DNA of 64,000 bases, from contig CAVQON010000020.1 of the NCBI GenBank assembly GCA_963714455.1, forward strand, positions 310,001 to 374,000, read 5' to 3'. How positions within the stretch are numbered: the first letter of the stretch is position 1; the number at the start of each line of letters is the position of its first letter. This DNA comes from CAVQGZ01 sp963714455. Its GTDB lineage: Bacteria > Actinomycetota > Actinomycetes > Jiangellales > Jiangellaceae. Shown piece by piece: positions 50,754-59,301 of this stretch. Position numbers and translations under genes: made by a program. A model generated the notes under the pieces. The model worked only from the letters and a program-made list of their open reading frames with translations. It did not search any database and was not told the DNA's origin.

Positions 50754-53545
50754 TAGGACTCCCCGCCGGCCTCCTCGGCGTCCGTCGCGGTGACGTCGTC
50801 GAGCCTGTACTCGTCCAACGCCCGTTTGACGACGTCCCAGCCGACCTCGCCGCGTCGCGCCAGTGAGCGCAGCGTGGCGACCACGATCGACTGCGCGTCG
50901 ACCTTGAAGTGGCGGCGCAGCGCGGCCCGGGTGTCCGACGCACCGAAACCGTCCGTGCCCAGCGATGAGTAGTCGTTCGACACGTACTGGGCGATCTGGT
51001 CCTGCACGGCCCGCATGTAGTCGCTGACCGCGATCACCGGCGCCGACGACGCAGCCAGGGCGGACGTGACGTACGGGGTGCAGTCGCTGTCGGGGTGCAG
51101 CAGGCGGTACGCGTCGCAGCGCTGCGCCTCGCGCGAGAGCTCGGTCCACGAGGTGACCGACCACACGTCGGCAGCCACCCCCCAGTCGCGGGCCAGCCGC
51201 GCCTGGGCGTCCAGCGCCCAGCGCACGCCGACCCCGGACGCCAGCACCTGGGCCTTCGGCGCACCGTCGCTCACCTGCGGCGCCGGTGAGTAGAGGTACA
51301 TGCCCTTCAGCAGGCCCTCCACGTCGAGGTTCTCCGGCTCCTTCGGCTGCTGGTACGGCTCGTTGTAGACGGTGAGGTAGTAGAAGACGTTCGGGTCGAC
51401 GTCGGGGTCGGCCTCGCCGTACATCTGCGCCAGCCCGGCCTTCACGATGTGGCCGAGCTCGAACCCGTACGCGGCGTCGTACCAGACGACCGCGGGGTTG
51501 GTCGCGGCGATCAGCGGGGAGTGACCGTCCTCGTGCTGAAGGCCCTCGCCGTTGAGCGTGGTACGACCGGCGGTTGCGCCGATGACGAACCCGCGCGCCA
51601 TCTGGTCGGTCGCCGCCCAGAAGGAGTCGGCGGTGCGCTGGAACCCGAACATCGAGTAGAAGATGTAGACCGGGATCATCGGCAGGTCGTGGGTGGCGTA
51701 CGACGACCCGGCGGCGGTGAACGACGCAGCCGAGCCGGCCTCGTTGATGCCCTCGTGCAGGATCTGGCCGGCCGTCGCCTCCTTGTACGACAAGAAGAGC
51801 TCGTGGTCGACGGGCGTGTAGGTCATGCCCTTCGGGTTGTAGATCTTCAGCGAGGGGAAGAGGGCGTCCATGCCGAAGGTGCGCGCCTCGTCCGGGATGA
51901 TGGGGACGATCCGCGGCCCGATCTCTTTGTCTCTGACCAAGTCCTTCAGCAGGCGGACGAAGGCCATGGTCGTGGCGACGGCCTGCTTGCCCGAGCCCCG
52001 CTTGACCGAGTCGTACACCTTGTCACCGGGCAGCACCAACGGGTGCGACGACGTGGGACGGCGCGGCAGGAAGCCGCCGAGGCGCCCCCGCGTCTCCTTG
52101 AGGTAGGTGATCTCCTCGGAGTCCTCACCGGGGGTGTAGTAGGGCGGAAGGTATGGGTCGGCCTCCAGCGTCTCGTCCGAGATAGGCAGCTCGAGGCGGT
52201 CACGGAAGGTCTTGAGGTCGTCCAGCGCCAGCTTCTTCATCTGGTGCGTGGCGTTGCGGCCCTCGAAGTGCGGCCCGAGCCGGTAACCCTTGATGGTCTT
52301 GGCCAAGATGACGGTCGGCTGGCCGGTGTGCTCGGTCGCCGCCTTGTAGGCGGCGTGGATCTTGCGGTAGTCGTGCCCGCCGCGCTGCAGCGTCCAGATC
52401 TCGTCGTCGCTCCAGTTCTCGACCATCTTCGCCGTGCGGGGGTCACGACCGAAGAAGTTGTCGCGGATGTACCCGCCCGACTCGGCCTTGTACGTCTGGT
52501 AGTCGCCGTCGACGGTGGTGTTCATCAGGTGCACCAGAGCGCCGTCGGTGTCGGCAGCGAGCAGGCGGTCCCAGCCTCGACCCCAGACAACCTTGATGAC
52601 GTTCCACCCTGCACCTCGGAAGGTCGCCTCCAGCTCCTGGATGACCTTGCCGTTGCCGCGTACCGGGCCGTCGAGCCGCTGCAGGTTGCAGTTGACGACG
52701 AACGTGAGGTTGTCGAGCTCTTCACGCGCGGCGATGCCGATCGTGCCGATCACCTCCGGCTCGTCCATCTCGCCGTCGCCGAGGAACGCCCAGACGCGCT
52801 GCTGGCTGGTGTCCTTGAGCCCGCGGTGGTGCAGGTAGCGGTTGAACCGGGCCTGGTAGACGGCGTTCATCGGGCCGAGGCCCATCGACACCGTCGGGAA
52901 CTCCCAGAAGTCGGGCATCAGCCGCGGGTGCGGGTACGAGGGCAGACCGCCGCCGGCCTGGTTGTGGGAGAACTCCTGCCGGAACCCGTCGAGGCGGTCG
53001 GCGGAGATGCGGTCGAGCAGGTAGGAGCGTGCATAGATGCCGGGCGAGGCATGTCCCTGGAAGTAGACCTGGTCGCCGCCGCCCTCGTGGTCGCGGCCGT
53101 GGAAGAAGTGGTTGAAGCCCACCTCGTACAGGCTCGCGCTTGAGGCGTAGGACGAGATGTGGCCGCCGACGCCGATGCCGGGCCGCTGCGCCCGGTGCAC
53201 CATGATCGCGGCGTTCCAGCGGATGAGGCGTCGGATGCGCCGTTCCAACGACTCGTCGCCCGGGAAGTACGGCTCGGCCTCGGTGGGAATCGTGTTGATG
53301 TAGTCGGTGGACAGCAGGCTGGGCACCCCGACGCCCCGCTCGCGGGCTCGCTCGAGCAGCGCCAGCATCAAGTAGCGCGAGCGCTGCTTGCCCCGCTCGT
53401 CGATCGCGGCGTCGAGCGACTCGAACCACTCCCGCGTCTCCTCGGGGTCGATGTCGTAGAGCTGGCTAAGGGCTCCGCGCACAGAGGGGTTCAGTGGGTC
53501 GGCCACGTGTCTGTCCTGTCGTCGTCCATCGGGGTCAGCGCTCAT
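50753..53545 (-). CDS. aceE: Pyruvate dehydrogenase E1 component, homodimeric type
   Basis: A ~930-residue TPP-dependent E1 that decarboxylates pyruvate and passes acetyl to E2. The TPP motif GDGEMDEPEV with NCNLQRLDGPVRGNGK is complete. Other E1 features are HRAQRPGIGVGGHISSYASS, SHNQAGGGLPSYPHPRLMP, GRNATHQMKKL and DEARTFGMD. The start is ATG 53545 or possibly GTG 53506, which has a better AGGA site; family N-termini vary. E2/E3 are not in the window. A DosR-like box lies ~34 bp upstream of ATG 53545. Orthologue of Rv2241 in a similar neighbourhood. Confidence 0.95.
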   Translation of the reverse strand: MSADPDGRRQDRHVADPLNPSVRGALSQLYDIDPEETREWFESLDAAIDERGKQRSRYLMLALLERARERGVGVPSLLSTDYINTIPTEAEPYFPGDESLERRIRRLIRWNAAIMVHRAQRPGIGVGGHISSYASSASLYEVGFNHFFHGRDHEGGGDQVYFQGHASPGIYARSYLLDRISADRLDGFRQEFSHNQAGGGLPSYPHPRLMPDFWEFPTVSMGLGPMNAVYQARFNRYLHHRGLKDTSQQRVWAFLGDGEMDEPEVIGTIGIAAREELDNLTFVVNCNLQRLDGPVRGNGKVIQELEATFRGAGWNVIKVVWGRGWDRLLAADTDGALVHLMNTTVDGDYQTYKAESGGYIRDNFFGRDPRTAKMVENWSDDEIWTLQRGGHDYRKIHAAYKAATEHTGQPTVILAKTIKGYRLGPHFEGRNATHQMKKLALDDLKTFRDRLELPISDETLEADPYLPPYYTPGEDSEEITYLKETRGRLGGFLPRRPTSSHPLVLPGDKVYDSVKRGSGKQAVATTMAFVRLLKDLVRDKEIGPRIVPIIPDEARTFGMDALFPSLKIYNPKGMTYTPVDHELFLSYKEATAGQILHEGINEAGSAASFTAAGSSYATHDLPMIPVYIFYSMFGFQRTADSFWAATDQMARGFVIGATAGRTTLNGEGLQHEDGHSPLIAATNPAVVWYDAAYGFELGHIVKAGLAQMYGEADPDVDPNVFYYLTVYNEPYQQPKEPENLDVEGLLKGMYLYSPAPQVSDGAPKAQVLASGVGVRWALDAQARLARDWGVAADVWSVTSWTELSREAQRCDAYRLLHPDSDCTPYVTSALAASSAPVIAVSDYMRAVQDQIAQYVSNDYSSLGTDGFGASDTRAALRRHFKVDAQSIVVATLRSLARRGEVGWDVVKRALDEYRLDDVTATDAEEAGGES

Positions 53546-53578
53546 CCTGTCGCGAAAGGCTCGGTCCGTCATCCGCTC

Positions 53579-53592
53579 CGGCCATTAGTCCC
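53579..53592. promoter_or_regulatory. DosR/DevR-like box in the aceE-DUF1918 divergent region
   Basis: CGGCCATTAGTCCC matches 11 of 14 positions of GGGACTWWAGTCCC and shares GGCCA-TAGTCCCT with the site at 29742. It is ~34 bp from aceE ATG 53545 and ~80 bp from the DUF1918 start. Confidence 0.42.
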
Positions 53593-53671
53593 TAGCGAGT
53601 CGGCCGCGCCTGGCCGGACGATGCGGGGGGCGCACACGGGTGACGCCCGAGACGCGCAACGAGGAGGCTCG

Positions 53672-53857
53672 ATGAAGGCCAAGGTCGGTGACCGGCTGCA
53701 CGTTCACGGTCGAACGGTCGGAGACGTCGACAAGGTGGGCGAGATCGTCGAGGTGCACGGCGAGGACGGGGCTCCGCCGTTCCTGGTGAAGTACCCCGAC
53801 GGCCACGAGACGCTTGTCTTCCCCGGACCGGACGCGACCATCGAGAGTCCCGCGTAG
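53672..53857 (+). CDS. DUF1918 protein
   Basis: A 61-residue conserved actinobacterial protein with an SH3-like barrel. It reads MKAKVGDRLHVHGRTVGDVD and ends with VKYPDGHETLVFPGPDATI, both characteristic of the family. Function unknown. The ATG at 53672 follows GAGGAGG. Such small proteins are often stress-induced; the DosR-like box 80 bp upstream is consistent with that. Confidence 0.92.
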   Translation: MKAKVGDRLHVHGRTVGDVDKVGEIVEVHGEDGAPPFLVKYPDGHETLVFPGPDATIESPA

Positions 53858-53968
53858 GGCGCGGCGGAGGCGAACACACCGGTGGGCGCACTTGCGTTGC
53901 GGGCTCTGACTCGCTGGACTACTCCGCAGGACGGCGCACCCGGCGCCGACGACGACAAGGAGACCTAA

Positions 53969-54406
53969 GTGGCCGAGGCCGCCGGGACAGCCGGCAGTCA
54001 TCTTGAGCTGGTGCAGCGCATGGGCTTTCGCGCCGGTCAAGTCATCCAAGAACTCGGGTGGGACGAAGACTGCGACGACGACATCAGGCTCGCGATAGAG
54101 GCGGCCACCGGCAGCGAGCTGGTGGGCGACGAGCACGACGACGTCGCCGACGCGGTCGTGCTGTGGTGGCGCGACGGTGACGGCGACCTGATCGACAGCC
54201 TGGTCGACTCGTTGACCGACCTCGGCGAGGGTGGTCCGGTGTGGCTGCTGACCCCCAAGGTGGGTCGGGACGGCTTCGTGGACGCCTCCGACGTCGCGGA
54301 CGCCGCGCCGACGGCCGGGTTGACCACCACGACGACGGTTCCCCTGACTGATCGCTGGACCGCGATCAAGCTCGTCTCGCCGAAGGCCTCCCGTGCCCGT
54401 CGTTGA
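53969..54406 (+). CDS. DUF3052 protein
   Basis: A 145-residue acidic cytosolic protein of an actinobacterial family of unknown function. Recognisable segments are LVQRMGFRAGQVIQELGWDED, DVADAVVLWWRDGDGDL and LLTPKVGRDGFVD. The GTG at 53969 follows AGGAGACC. The end overlaps the peroxiredoxin start by 14 bp. The aceE-DUF3052-ahpE neighbourhood is conserved in mycobacteria. Confidence 0.92.
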   Translation: MAEAAGTAGSHLELVQRMGFRAGQVIQELGWDEDCDDDIRLAIEAATGSELVGDEHDDVADAVVLWWRDGDGDLIDSLVDSLTDLGEGGPVWLLTPKVGRDGFVDASDVADAAPTAGLTTTTTVPLTDRWTAIKLVSPKASRARR

Positions 54407-54890
54407 CGGGTCGGCGGGCGCCGTGCGGCGTGAGCCACTGTCGGTCGGCTCGGTGGCACCCGACTTCGTGCTGAGCGACGGTGACCGCAACGAGGTGCGA
54501 CTGAGCGCCGTCGCCGACGGCCGCGCGGCGGTCGTGGTCTTCTTCCCATGGGCATTCACCAGCGTCTGCGTCAGCGAGCTGTGCTCGATCCGCGACCGGC
54601 TGCCGGAGCTGAGCAACGAGCACGCCGTCACGCTCGCGATCTCGTGCGACGCGACGGCCACGCTGCGCGAGCTGACCCGCCAGCAGGGGTACGCGTTCCC
54701 GCTGCTGTCGGACCACTGGCCGCACGGCGAGGTCGCCTCGGCCTACGGCGTCTTCGACCCGGCGATCGGGGCGTCGCTGCGTGGGACGTTCGTCCTCGAC
54801 CGCGACCGGGTGGTGCGCTGGAGCGTCGTCAACGCCGTTCCCGACCCGCGCGACGTCGACGACTACGTGCGGGTGCTCTCCGAGCTCTGA
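54393..54890 (+). CDS. ahpE: AhpE/Bcp-type peroxiredoxin
   Basis: A 165-residue thiol peroxidase reducing hydroperoxides. The peroxidatic cysteine is C59 in AFTSVCVSEL, and a second cysteine C64 sits five residues later (CVSELC), like the Bcp/PrxQ C-x4-C arrangement, whereas classical AhpE has Asp there. So it may form an intramolecular disulfide. VAPDFVLSD and RGTFVLDRDRVVRW match the family. GTG start overlaps DUF3052. Converges with the phosphatase-like gene, overlapping at the ends. Confidence 0.9.
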   Translation: MPVVDGSAGAVRREPLSVGSVAPDFVLSDGDRNEVRLSAVADGRAAVVVFFPWAFTSVCVSELCSIRDRLPELSNEHAVTLAISCDATATLRELTRQQGYAFPLLSDHWPHGEVASAYGVFDPAIGASLRGTFVLDRDRVVRWSVVNAVPDPRDVDDYVRVLSEL

Positions 54891-57409
54891 GCCGCCGGCG
54901 CTGCGCCTCGATGGCCGAGACGCTCCAGCCAACGCACCATCTGGTGGTGCACCGACTCCGCGCCCAGCAGGCGGCCGCGCTCGTCGCGCAGGTCGGCGTC
55001 GGTCGACCAGTCGGCCGGGTGGACGAGGATCGGGCGGGTCTGCCACCCGCCGACGCCGCCGTGGCACCCCACGAGCTCCTCGAACGCAGCGACCTCGTCG
55101 AGCACCGGGTCGTAGAGGGAGTTGAGGTAGATGTCGGGGGCGTGCTCGAACGCGGCGGCACGCAGGTAGTCACCGGCGGCGTCGTCGTCGAACCCGGCGA
55201 GCGGGTCGGCGCCGGTCACCGCGCCGTCGGTGAGGCGACGCGTGCCGTGCTCGCCGATGGCTACCGGCCCGTCCTGGGTCATCACCACGACGAACCCGAC
55301 GTACGGGTTGCTCGCCAGCGCCTGCACGAGACCCGGCACCTCCCGCTCCAGGTCGCGCAGCAGCAGCCGGCCCGGCAGCCGCGGGAACCACACGCAGCCG
55401 AGGTTGCCTGAGCCCACCACGACCACGGGCGGACGGTCGGTCGCGGCGGTGCCGCTGGCGGCGGCGATGTCGGTCTCGTTCGGGCCGAGGCCCGTGGCCC
55501 CGTCGCGCTTGCCCAGGGCTCGCTTGGTCAGCCGGCCCGACACCGACTCCTGACCGCTCAGCTGGCTCAAGAAGACGTTGACCGGACCCCACGCCTCCAC
55601 CTCGTCGGTGGCGGCAGCGGCGTTCTCGTCGGTGTCCATCAGCGAGATCACCAGGTCTTCCAACGACTGGCCGTTGCGCTGCTTGAACGTGGCGCCCTGG
55701 CTCTGGCCGTGGTCGCTGACGAGAACGATGCGGTAGGGGCGCGGCGTGGCCCCGGAGCCGGCCAGCTTCTCCAGCCCGGCCAGCACCCGGTCGAGCCCGT
55801 ACAGCGAGCTCATGGCCTCCGGGCGGGTGACGCCGGCGTGGTGGGCGATCTCGTCGTAGTCGACGAAGTCGACGTAGATCGACTTCGCGCCCGACATCAT
55901 GGCCTGCACGATGAGCGCGACGTTGAGGTCACGCAAGAACACGTTGGTGAAGCCGCGAAGCGCCACGTAGGCGCCGTGCCGGTCGATGCGGGGAGCGATG
56001 TCGAGCCGCTTCTGCCGCCTGCCCTGGTAGATCTCCTTGGCCATCTCACCGATCGTGAGGATGACGGCACGGAAGAAGCCCGCCGGATGGGTGAAGAACG
56101 CTGCGTAGGAGCGCGACGGGCCCAGGCCGTCGGAGCGGTTGCGCAGTCCGCTCATCGTCAGCAGCGAGGTGGGGGCGTCGCCGGAGAACAGGTTGCTGAT
56201 GCTCACCCCGCCGTCGGCGAGAAGGCCGTTGCCGTCGGACACGCGGCTCTCGATCAAGGCCGCGTCCGGCGGGTGGTTGGCCACCACGAGGCGTCCGTGC
56301 TCCTTCTCGTACCACCGGAACGCGGGGATGTCGTCGGTGCAGCCGTGCAGCAGACCGGCCTGGCTCACGGGGGTGGTGGACGGCACTCGGGCGACCCACT
56401 CGGTCCAGGTGTGCGTCCCGCTGCGCACCCAACGGCTGATCGTGGGCAGGTTGCCGGACTTGACGCCCAGCTCCAGCACGGGGGCGGGAACGCCGTCGAG
56501 CTGGACGAAGAGCACGCCCGGCTGCGCGTCCACCTGGGCCGGCTGCTTGCCGAGGCTCAGTCGCGCTGCGTGCGTGATGAGGTACTCCTGGCTGTTGAGG
56601 GAGAACACCCAGCTCACCAGGGTCATGGCGAAGGCATACAGCCAGGACGCGAGCACCGTCCCGGCCACCGTGGTCACCTGAATGCCTGGGGTAAGCAGCA
56701 GGCCCACGCCGATGACGGCCGCGTTCGCGAACAGAGCCAGTGTCAGTGCGCCGAGCCATCCGAACAGGCCGCTGAGGCGCACCAGCAGCGGTCGCACCAG
56801 CTCACCGGCCAGCGAGACGACCACCGTGGCCAGCGGGAGCGCCCACCACTCCTCCACGGTGATCCCGGGGGTCAGGCCGATGGTGATGGCCAGCACCAGC
56901 AGGCGGACGAGGTAGTCCGCGCCGATCCGCACGACCCTTGCCCCGCGGGAGCCGGTGGAATGCCCGGACATCGCCTGCGCGAGCAGACGTTCCTGCGGCG
57001 TCTCGAAGAACGCGCGGGCGCTCGGGTTCCAGACCAGAAGCAGGCCGGTGGCCGTGACCACCACCAACCAGACGACAGCGACGACCGACCGGTCGACCAC
57101 GGTGGCGTCGAGGTAGAGCTCGTACCCCAGCCGGAAGAGCAGCAGCAGGCTGAACAGCAGGCGCGCGACGTTGCGCCCCCGCCACAACGCGACGGCGAGG
57201 GCGCCTGCCCCCACGGCGATGAGCAGGCTCACGCCGCCGGCCAGCACGACACCGACGCGCTCGACCTCGTCGAGGTCGGCGTCCCCCCGCACTGCCGCCC
57301 CGATGAGCGCCAGGCCGACGGCCGTGTCCCAGAGCGCCAGCAGCGCGGTGAGCACGACGACGACGCGAACGCTCGTCGGCCGTGGCCTGTCGGGGTCAGC
57401 GGGGCGCAT
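54863..57409 (-). CDS. Membrane protein: holin-4_2-like segment plus alkaline-phosphatase-superfamily domain
   Basis: An 848-residue protein. The N-terminal ~320 residues hold about eight to nine transmembrane helices, including a Phage_holin_4_2-like stretch (LVLAITIGLTPGITVEEWW, LASWLYAFAMTLVSWVFSLNSQEYL). The C-terminal ~520 residues are a phosphatase/phosphodiesterase-like domain: LFVQLDGVPAPVL, TPVSQAGLLHGC (nucleophile Thr/Ser region), YVDFVDYDEIAHHAG and LVSDHGQSQG metal ligands. It probably hydrolyses a lipid- or envelope-linked phosphoester outside the membrane. The ATG at 57409 precedes the first helix. The 3' end overlaps ahpE by 28 bp, convergent. Confidence 0.88.
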   Translation of the reverse strand: MRPADPDRPRPTSVRVVVVLTALLALWDTAVGLALIGAAVRGDADLDEVERVGVVLAGGVSLLIAVGAGALAVALWRGRNVARLLFSLLLLFRLGYELYLDATVVDRSVVAVVWLVVVTATGLLLVWNPSARAFFETPQERLLAQAMSGHSTGSRGARVVRIGADYLVRLLVLAITIGLTPGITVEEWWALPLATVVVSLAGELVRPLLVRLSGLFGWLGALTLALFANAAVIGVGLLLTPGIQVTTVAGTVLASWLYAFAMTLVSWVFSLNSQEYLITHAARLSLGKQPAQVDAQPGVLFVQLDGVPAPVLELGVKSGNLPTISRWVRSGTHTWTEWVARVPSTTPVSQAGLLHGCTDDIPAFRWYEKEHGRLVVANHPPDAALIESRVSDGNGLLADGGVSISNLFSGDAPTSLLTMSGLRNRSDGLGPSRSYAAFFTHPAGFFRAVILTIGEMAKEIYQGRRQKRLDIAPRIDRHGAYVALRGFTNVFLRDLNVALIVQAMMSGAKSIYVDFVDYDEIAHHAGVTRPEAMSSLYGLDRVLAGLEKLAGSGATPRPYRIVLVSDHGQSQGATFKQRNGQSLEDLVISLMDTDENAAAATDEVEAWGPVNVFLSQLSGQESVSGRLTKRALGKRDGATGLGPNETDIAAASGTAATDRPPVVVVGSGNLGCVWFPRLPGRLLLRDLEREVPGLVQALASNPYVGFVVVMTQDGPVAIGEHGTRRLTDGAVTGADPLAGFDDDAAGDYLRAAAFEHAPDIYLNSLYDPVLDEVAAFEELVGCHGGVGGWQTRPILVHPADWSTDADLRDERGRLLGAESVHHQMVRWLERLGHRGAAPAAQSSESTRT

Positions 57410-57560
57410 CGATCCCTTCCTCGGCGAGGGAGCCCTCACGATAGACGCGTGCCTGCGCGACGTGCTCGAGCAGAACCTGTACGTAGGCCTCGCCCCGCTC
57501 GTGGCGACAGCCAAGTCCGGCTGACCGCGCCGCACCGGACGGCAAGCCCGCCGGGAACGG

Positions 57561-58041
57561 TCATGAGTGGTCTCCTTCGGGGGGTGGGATGCGTCGGGCA
57601 TCGGTGGCGAAGCGGTCCAGAAGTCGGGCGAAGCACTGCGACATCGGCGTCGGTCCAGTCGGCGACCAACGAGGTCAGGTACTGGGTGCGGAACTCGAAC
57701 GAGCGAGCGACCAGCAGGTCGCCGTCGGCAGTGAGGTGCAACGTGACCCGGCGCTGGTCCACGCTCGAGCGAGAGCGGGTGACGACGCCGGCTGCCTCCG
57801 CTCGGTCGATCAGGCGGCTCGCGGTGGAGTGCGCGACGTCGAGCCGGTCGGCGACGTCAGCGACCGTCACCTCGGTGCCCGTGCCGCGTTCACGGTCGAT
57901 GGCGTCGGCGACAAGCACCGTCGACATCTCCAGGCCCCCGCCGGAGTCACGAGCCAGGGCCGCCGGGGTCTCGTGCCCGGTCCACAGTCGACGCAGCCTG
58001 ATCAAGGCCTCGTCGATGCGGGCCAGCACGTCCCCGGACAT
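57561..58041 (-). pseudogene. MarR-family regulator with a C-terminal frameshift
   Basis: Starts MSGDVLARIDEALIRLRRLW and carries a normal winged helix (VTVADVADRLDVAHSTASRL, GVVTRSRSSVDQRR). After DWTDADVA the frame breaks near 57638. In another frame the sequence continues FARLLDRFATDARRIPPPEG and stops at 57561-57563, giving ~160 residues, the usual MarR length; without correction it runs on in low-quality sequence to 57436. The DNA-binding part is intact. A sequencing error or recent mutation are both possible. Divergent from the NmrA-type gene. Confidence 0.75.
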
Positions 58042-58043
58042 GC

Positions 58044-58056
58044 ATGTAAGATACAT
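58044..58056. promoter_or_regulatory. MarR-type operator palindrome
   Basis: ATGTA-AGA-TACAT is a perfect 5-3-5 inverted repeat in the 32-bp space between the divergent marR and NmrA-type starts, in an AT-rich patch. This is the expected place for an autoregulatory MarR operator. Confidence 0.7.
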
Positions 58057-58073
58057 ACAAAGCCGGAGGCCAC

Positions 58074-58946
58074 ATGGCAGCGACCACACCCATCCTCGTC
58101 ACCGGGGCGACCGGCAACATCGGACGCCCGGTGGTCGAACGGCTGCTGGGGGCGGGGAGGTCCGTCCGGGCAGCCGACATCAGCACCGCCCGCGTGCGGG
58201 AGGTGTTCGGCGACTCCGTCGAGGCCGTCAGGCTCGACTTCACCGACCCGGCCACCTGGCACCACGCCTACGACGGCATCGAGCTGATGTTCCTCATGCG
58301 TCCCCCGCAGCTGAGCAACATCAGCCGCGACATGGCCCCGTCCCTGCAGGCGGCCAAGGGTGCCGGCGTCGCGCACATGGTTCTGCTCTCGCTGCAGGGC
58401 GCGGAGACCAACAAGGTCGTGCCGCACGCCAAGATCGAGGCCTGGCTGCGCGACAGCGGCCTCACCTGGACGTTCATCCGCCCCTCGTTCTTCATGGAGA
58501 ACCTGTCCACCACCCACGCCGTCGACATCCGCGAGCGCGACGAGATCGTCGTGCCGGCGGGATCGGGTGCCACCTCGTTCGTCGCCGCGGACGACATCGC
58601 TGCCGTGACCGCGGCTGCCCTCCTCGACCCGAGCGCCCACGCGAACAAGGCGTGGACGCCGACCGGGTCGGTGGCGCTCACCTACAGCCAAGCCGCCGAG
58701 ATCCTCACCGACGTGCTGGGCCGGCCGATTCGCTACGCCGAGCCGGGGGCTCTTCGGTACATGCGCCACGCGAAGACGGTGCTGGGCATGCAGACCGGCA
58801 TGGTTCTGGTCACCACCGCGATCTACTCCGTCGCCCGGTTCGGCAAGGCCGACGGGGTCACCGACGACGTGCGTGTCGTCACCGGGCGGCCGCCGACCGA
58901 GTTCCGTGACTGGGCCGAGGCGAACAAGGCAGCCTGGCGGCGCTGA
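58074..58946 (+). CDS. NmrA/QorB-like NAD(P)-binding protein
   Basis: A 290-residue atypical SDR. The nucleotide motif is TGATGNIGRPV (~10-20), and the body (HMVLLSLQGAETNKVVPHAK, FIRPSFFMENL, SFVAADDIAAVTAAAL) follows the NmrA/quinone-reductase QorB pattern. It may be a NADPH:quinone reductase or a redox sensor. The divergent MarR gene and shared palindrome imply MarR control, perhaps by quinones or electrophiles; that is inference. Confidence 0.87.
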   Translation: MAATTPILVTGATGNIGRPVVERLLGAGRSVRAADISTARVREVFGDSVEAVRLDFTDPATWHHAYDGIELMFLMRPPQLSNISRDMAPSLQAAKGAGVAHMVLLSLQGAETNKVVPHAKIEAWLRDSGLTWTFIRPSFFMENLSTTHAVDIRERDEIVVPAGSGATSFVAADDIAAVTAAALLDPSAHANKAWTPTGSVALTYSQAAEILTDVLGRPIRYAEPGALRYMRHAKTVLGMQTGMVLVTTAIYSVARFGKADGVTDDVRVVTGRPPTEFRDWAEANKAAWRR

Positions 58947-58974
58947 GCGGATACGTCCGGCGAGCCGGCCGGGG

Positions 58975-59272
58975 TCACTCCGCCTCGTCCGGCGGCCCGC
59001 CGTGGAACCGGTCGTGGCGCACCAGCAGCACCAAAGACACCAGGCCGACCCACGCCGGGAACACGTACAGAGTCGGCTCGGAGATGGTGACGTTCAAGAA
59101 CTCCACCGCACCGACGGCGAACGTCACGACGATGAGCCACCGGGGCAGCGCTCCGGTCTGGCGGCTGGCCACCGACCCGGAGCAGAAATGCAGGTGCGGC
59201 GATCGCCGCGACCTCGATCGAGGTGGCGCGGCGTCGCCAGTCCGACAAACCAGGCGCAGGCGGCCCCCGCAG
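58975..59272 (-). pseudogene. Small membrane protein, probably frameshifted remnant
   Basis: The downstream half (58975-59172) encodes two hydrophobic helices, WLIVVTFAVGAVEFLN and YVFPAWVGLVSLVLLVRHD. The likely continuation upstream (VAAIAAPAFLLRV) lies in another frame, with the shift near 59175. A 65-residue version from GTG 59172 is possible but has no RBS. Family not recognised. Confidence 0.45.
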
Positions 59273-59301
59273 GCTCACCAGTCGTGTCCAGACGTCCCGC
59301 G

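Noticed and set aside
55709..58909. 1066-codon plus-strand frame opposite the phosphatase-like and marR genes
   Set aside because: Composition is low-complexity R/G/H-rich, no RBS or domain, and the opposite strand carries recognisable proteins.
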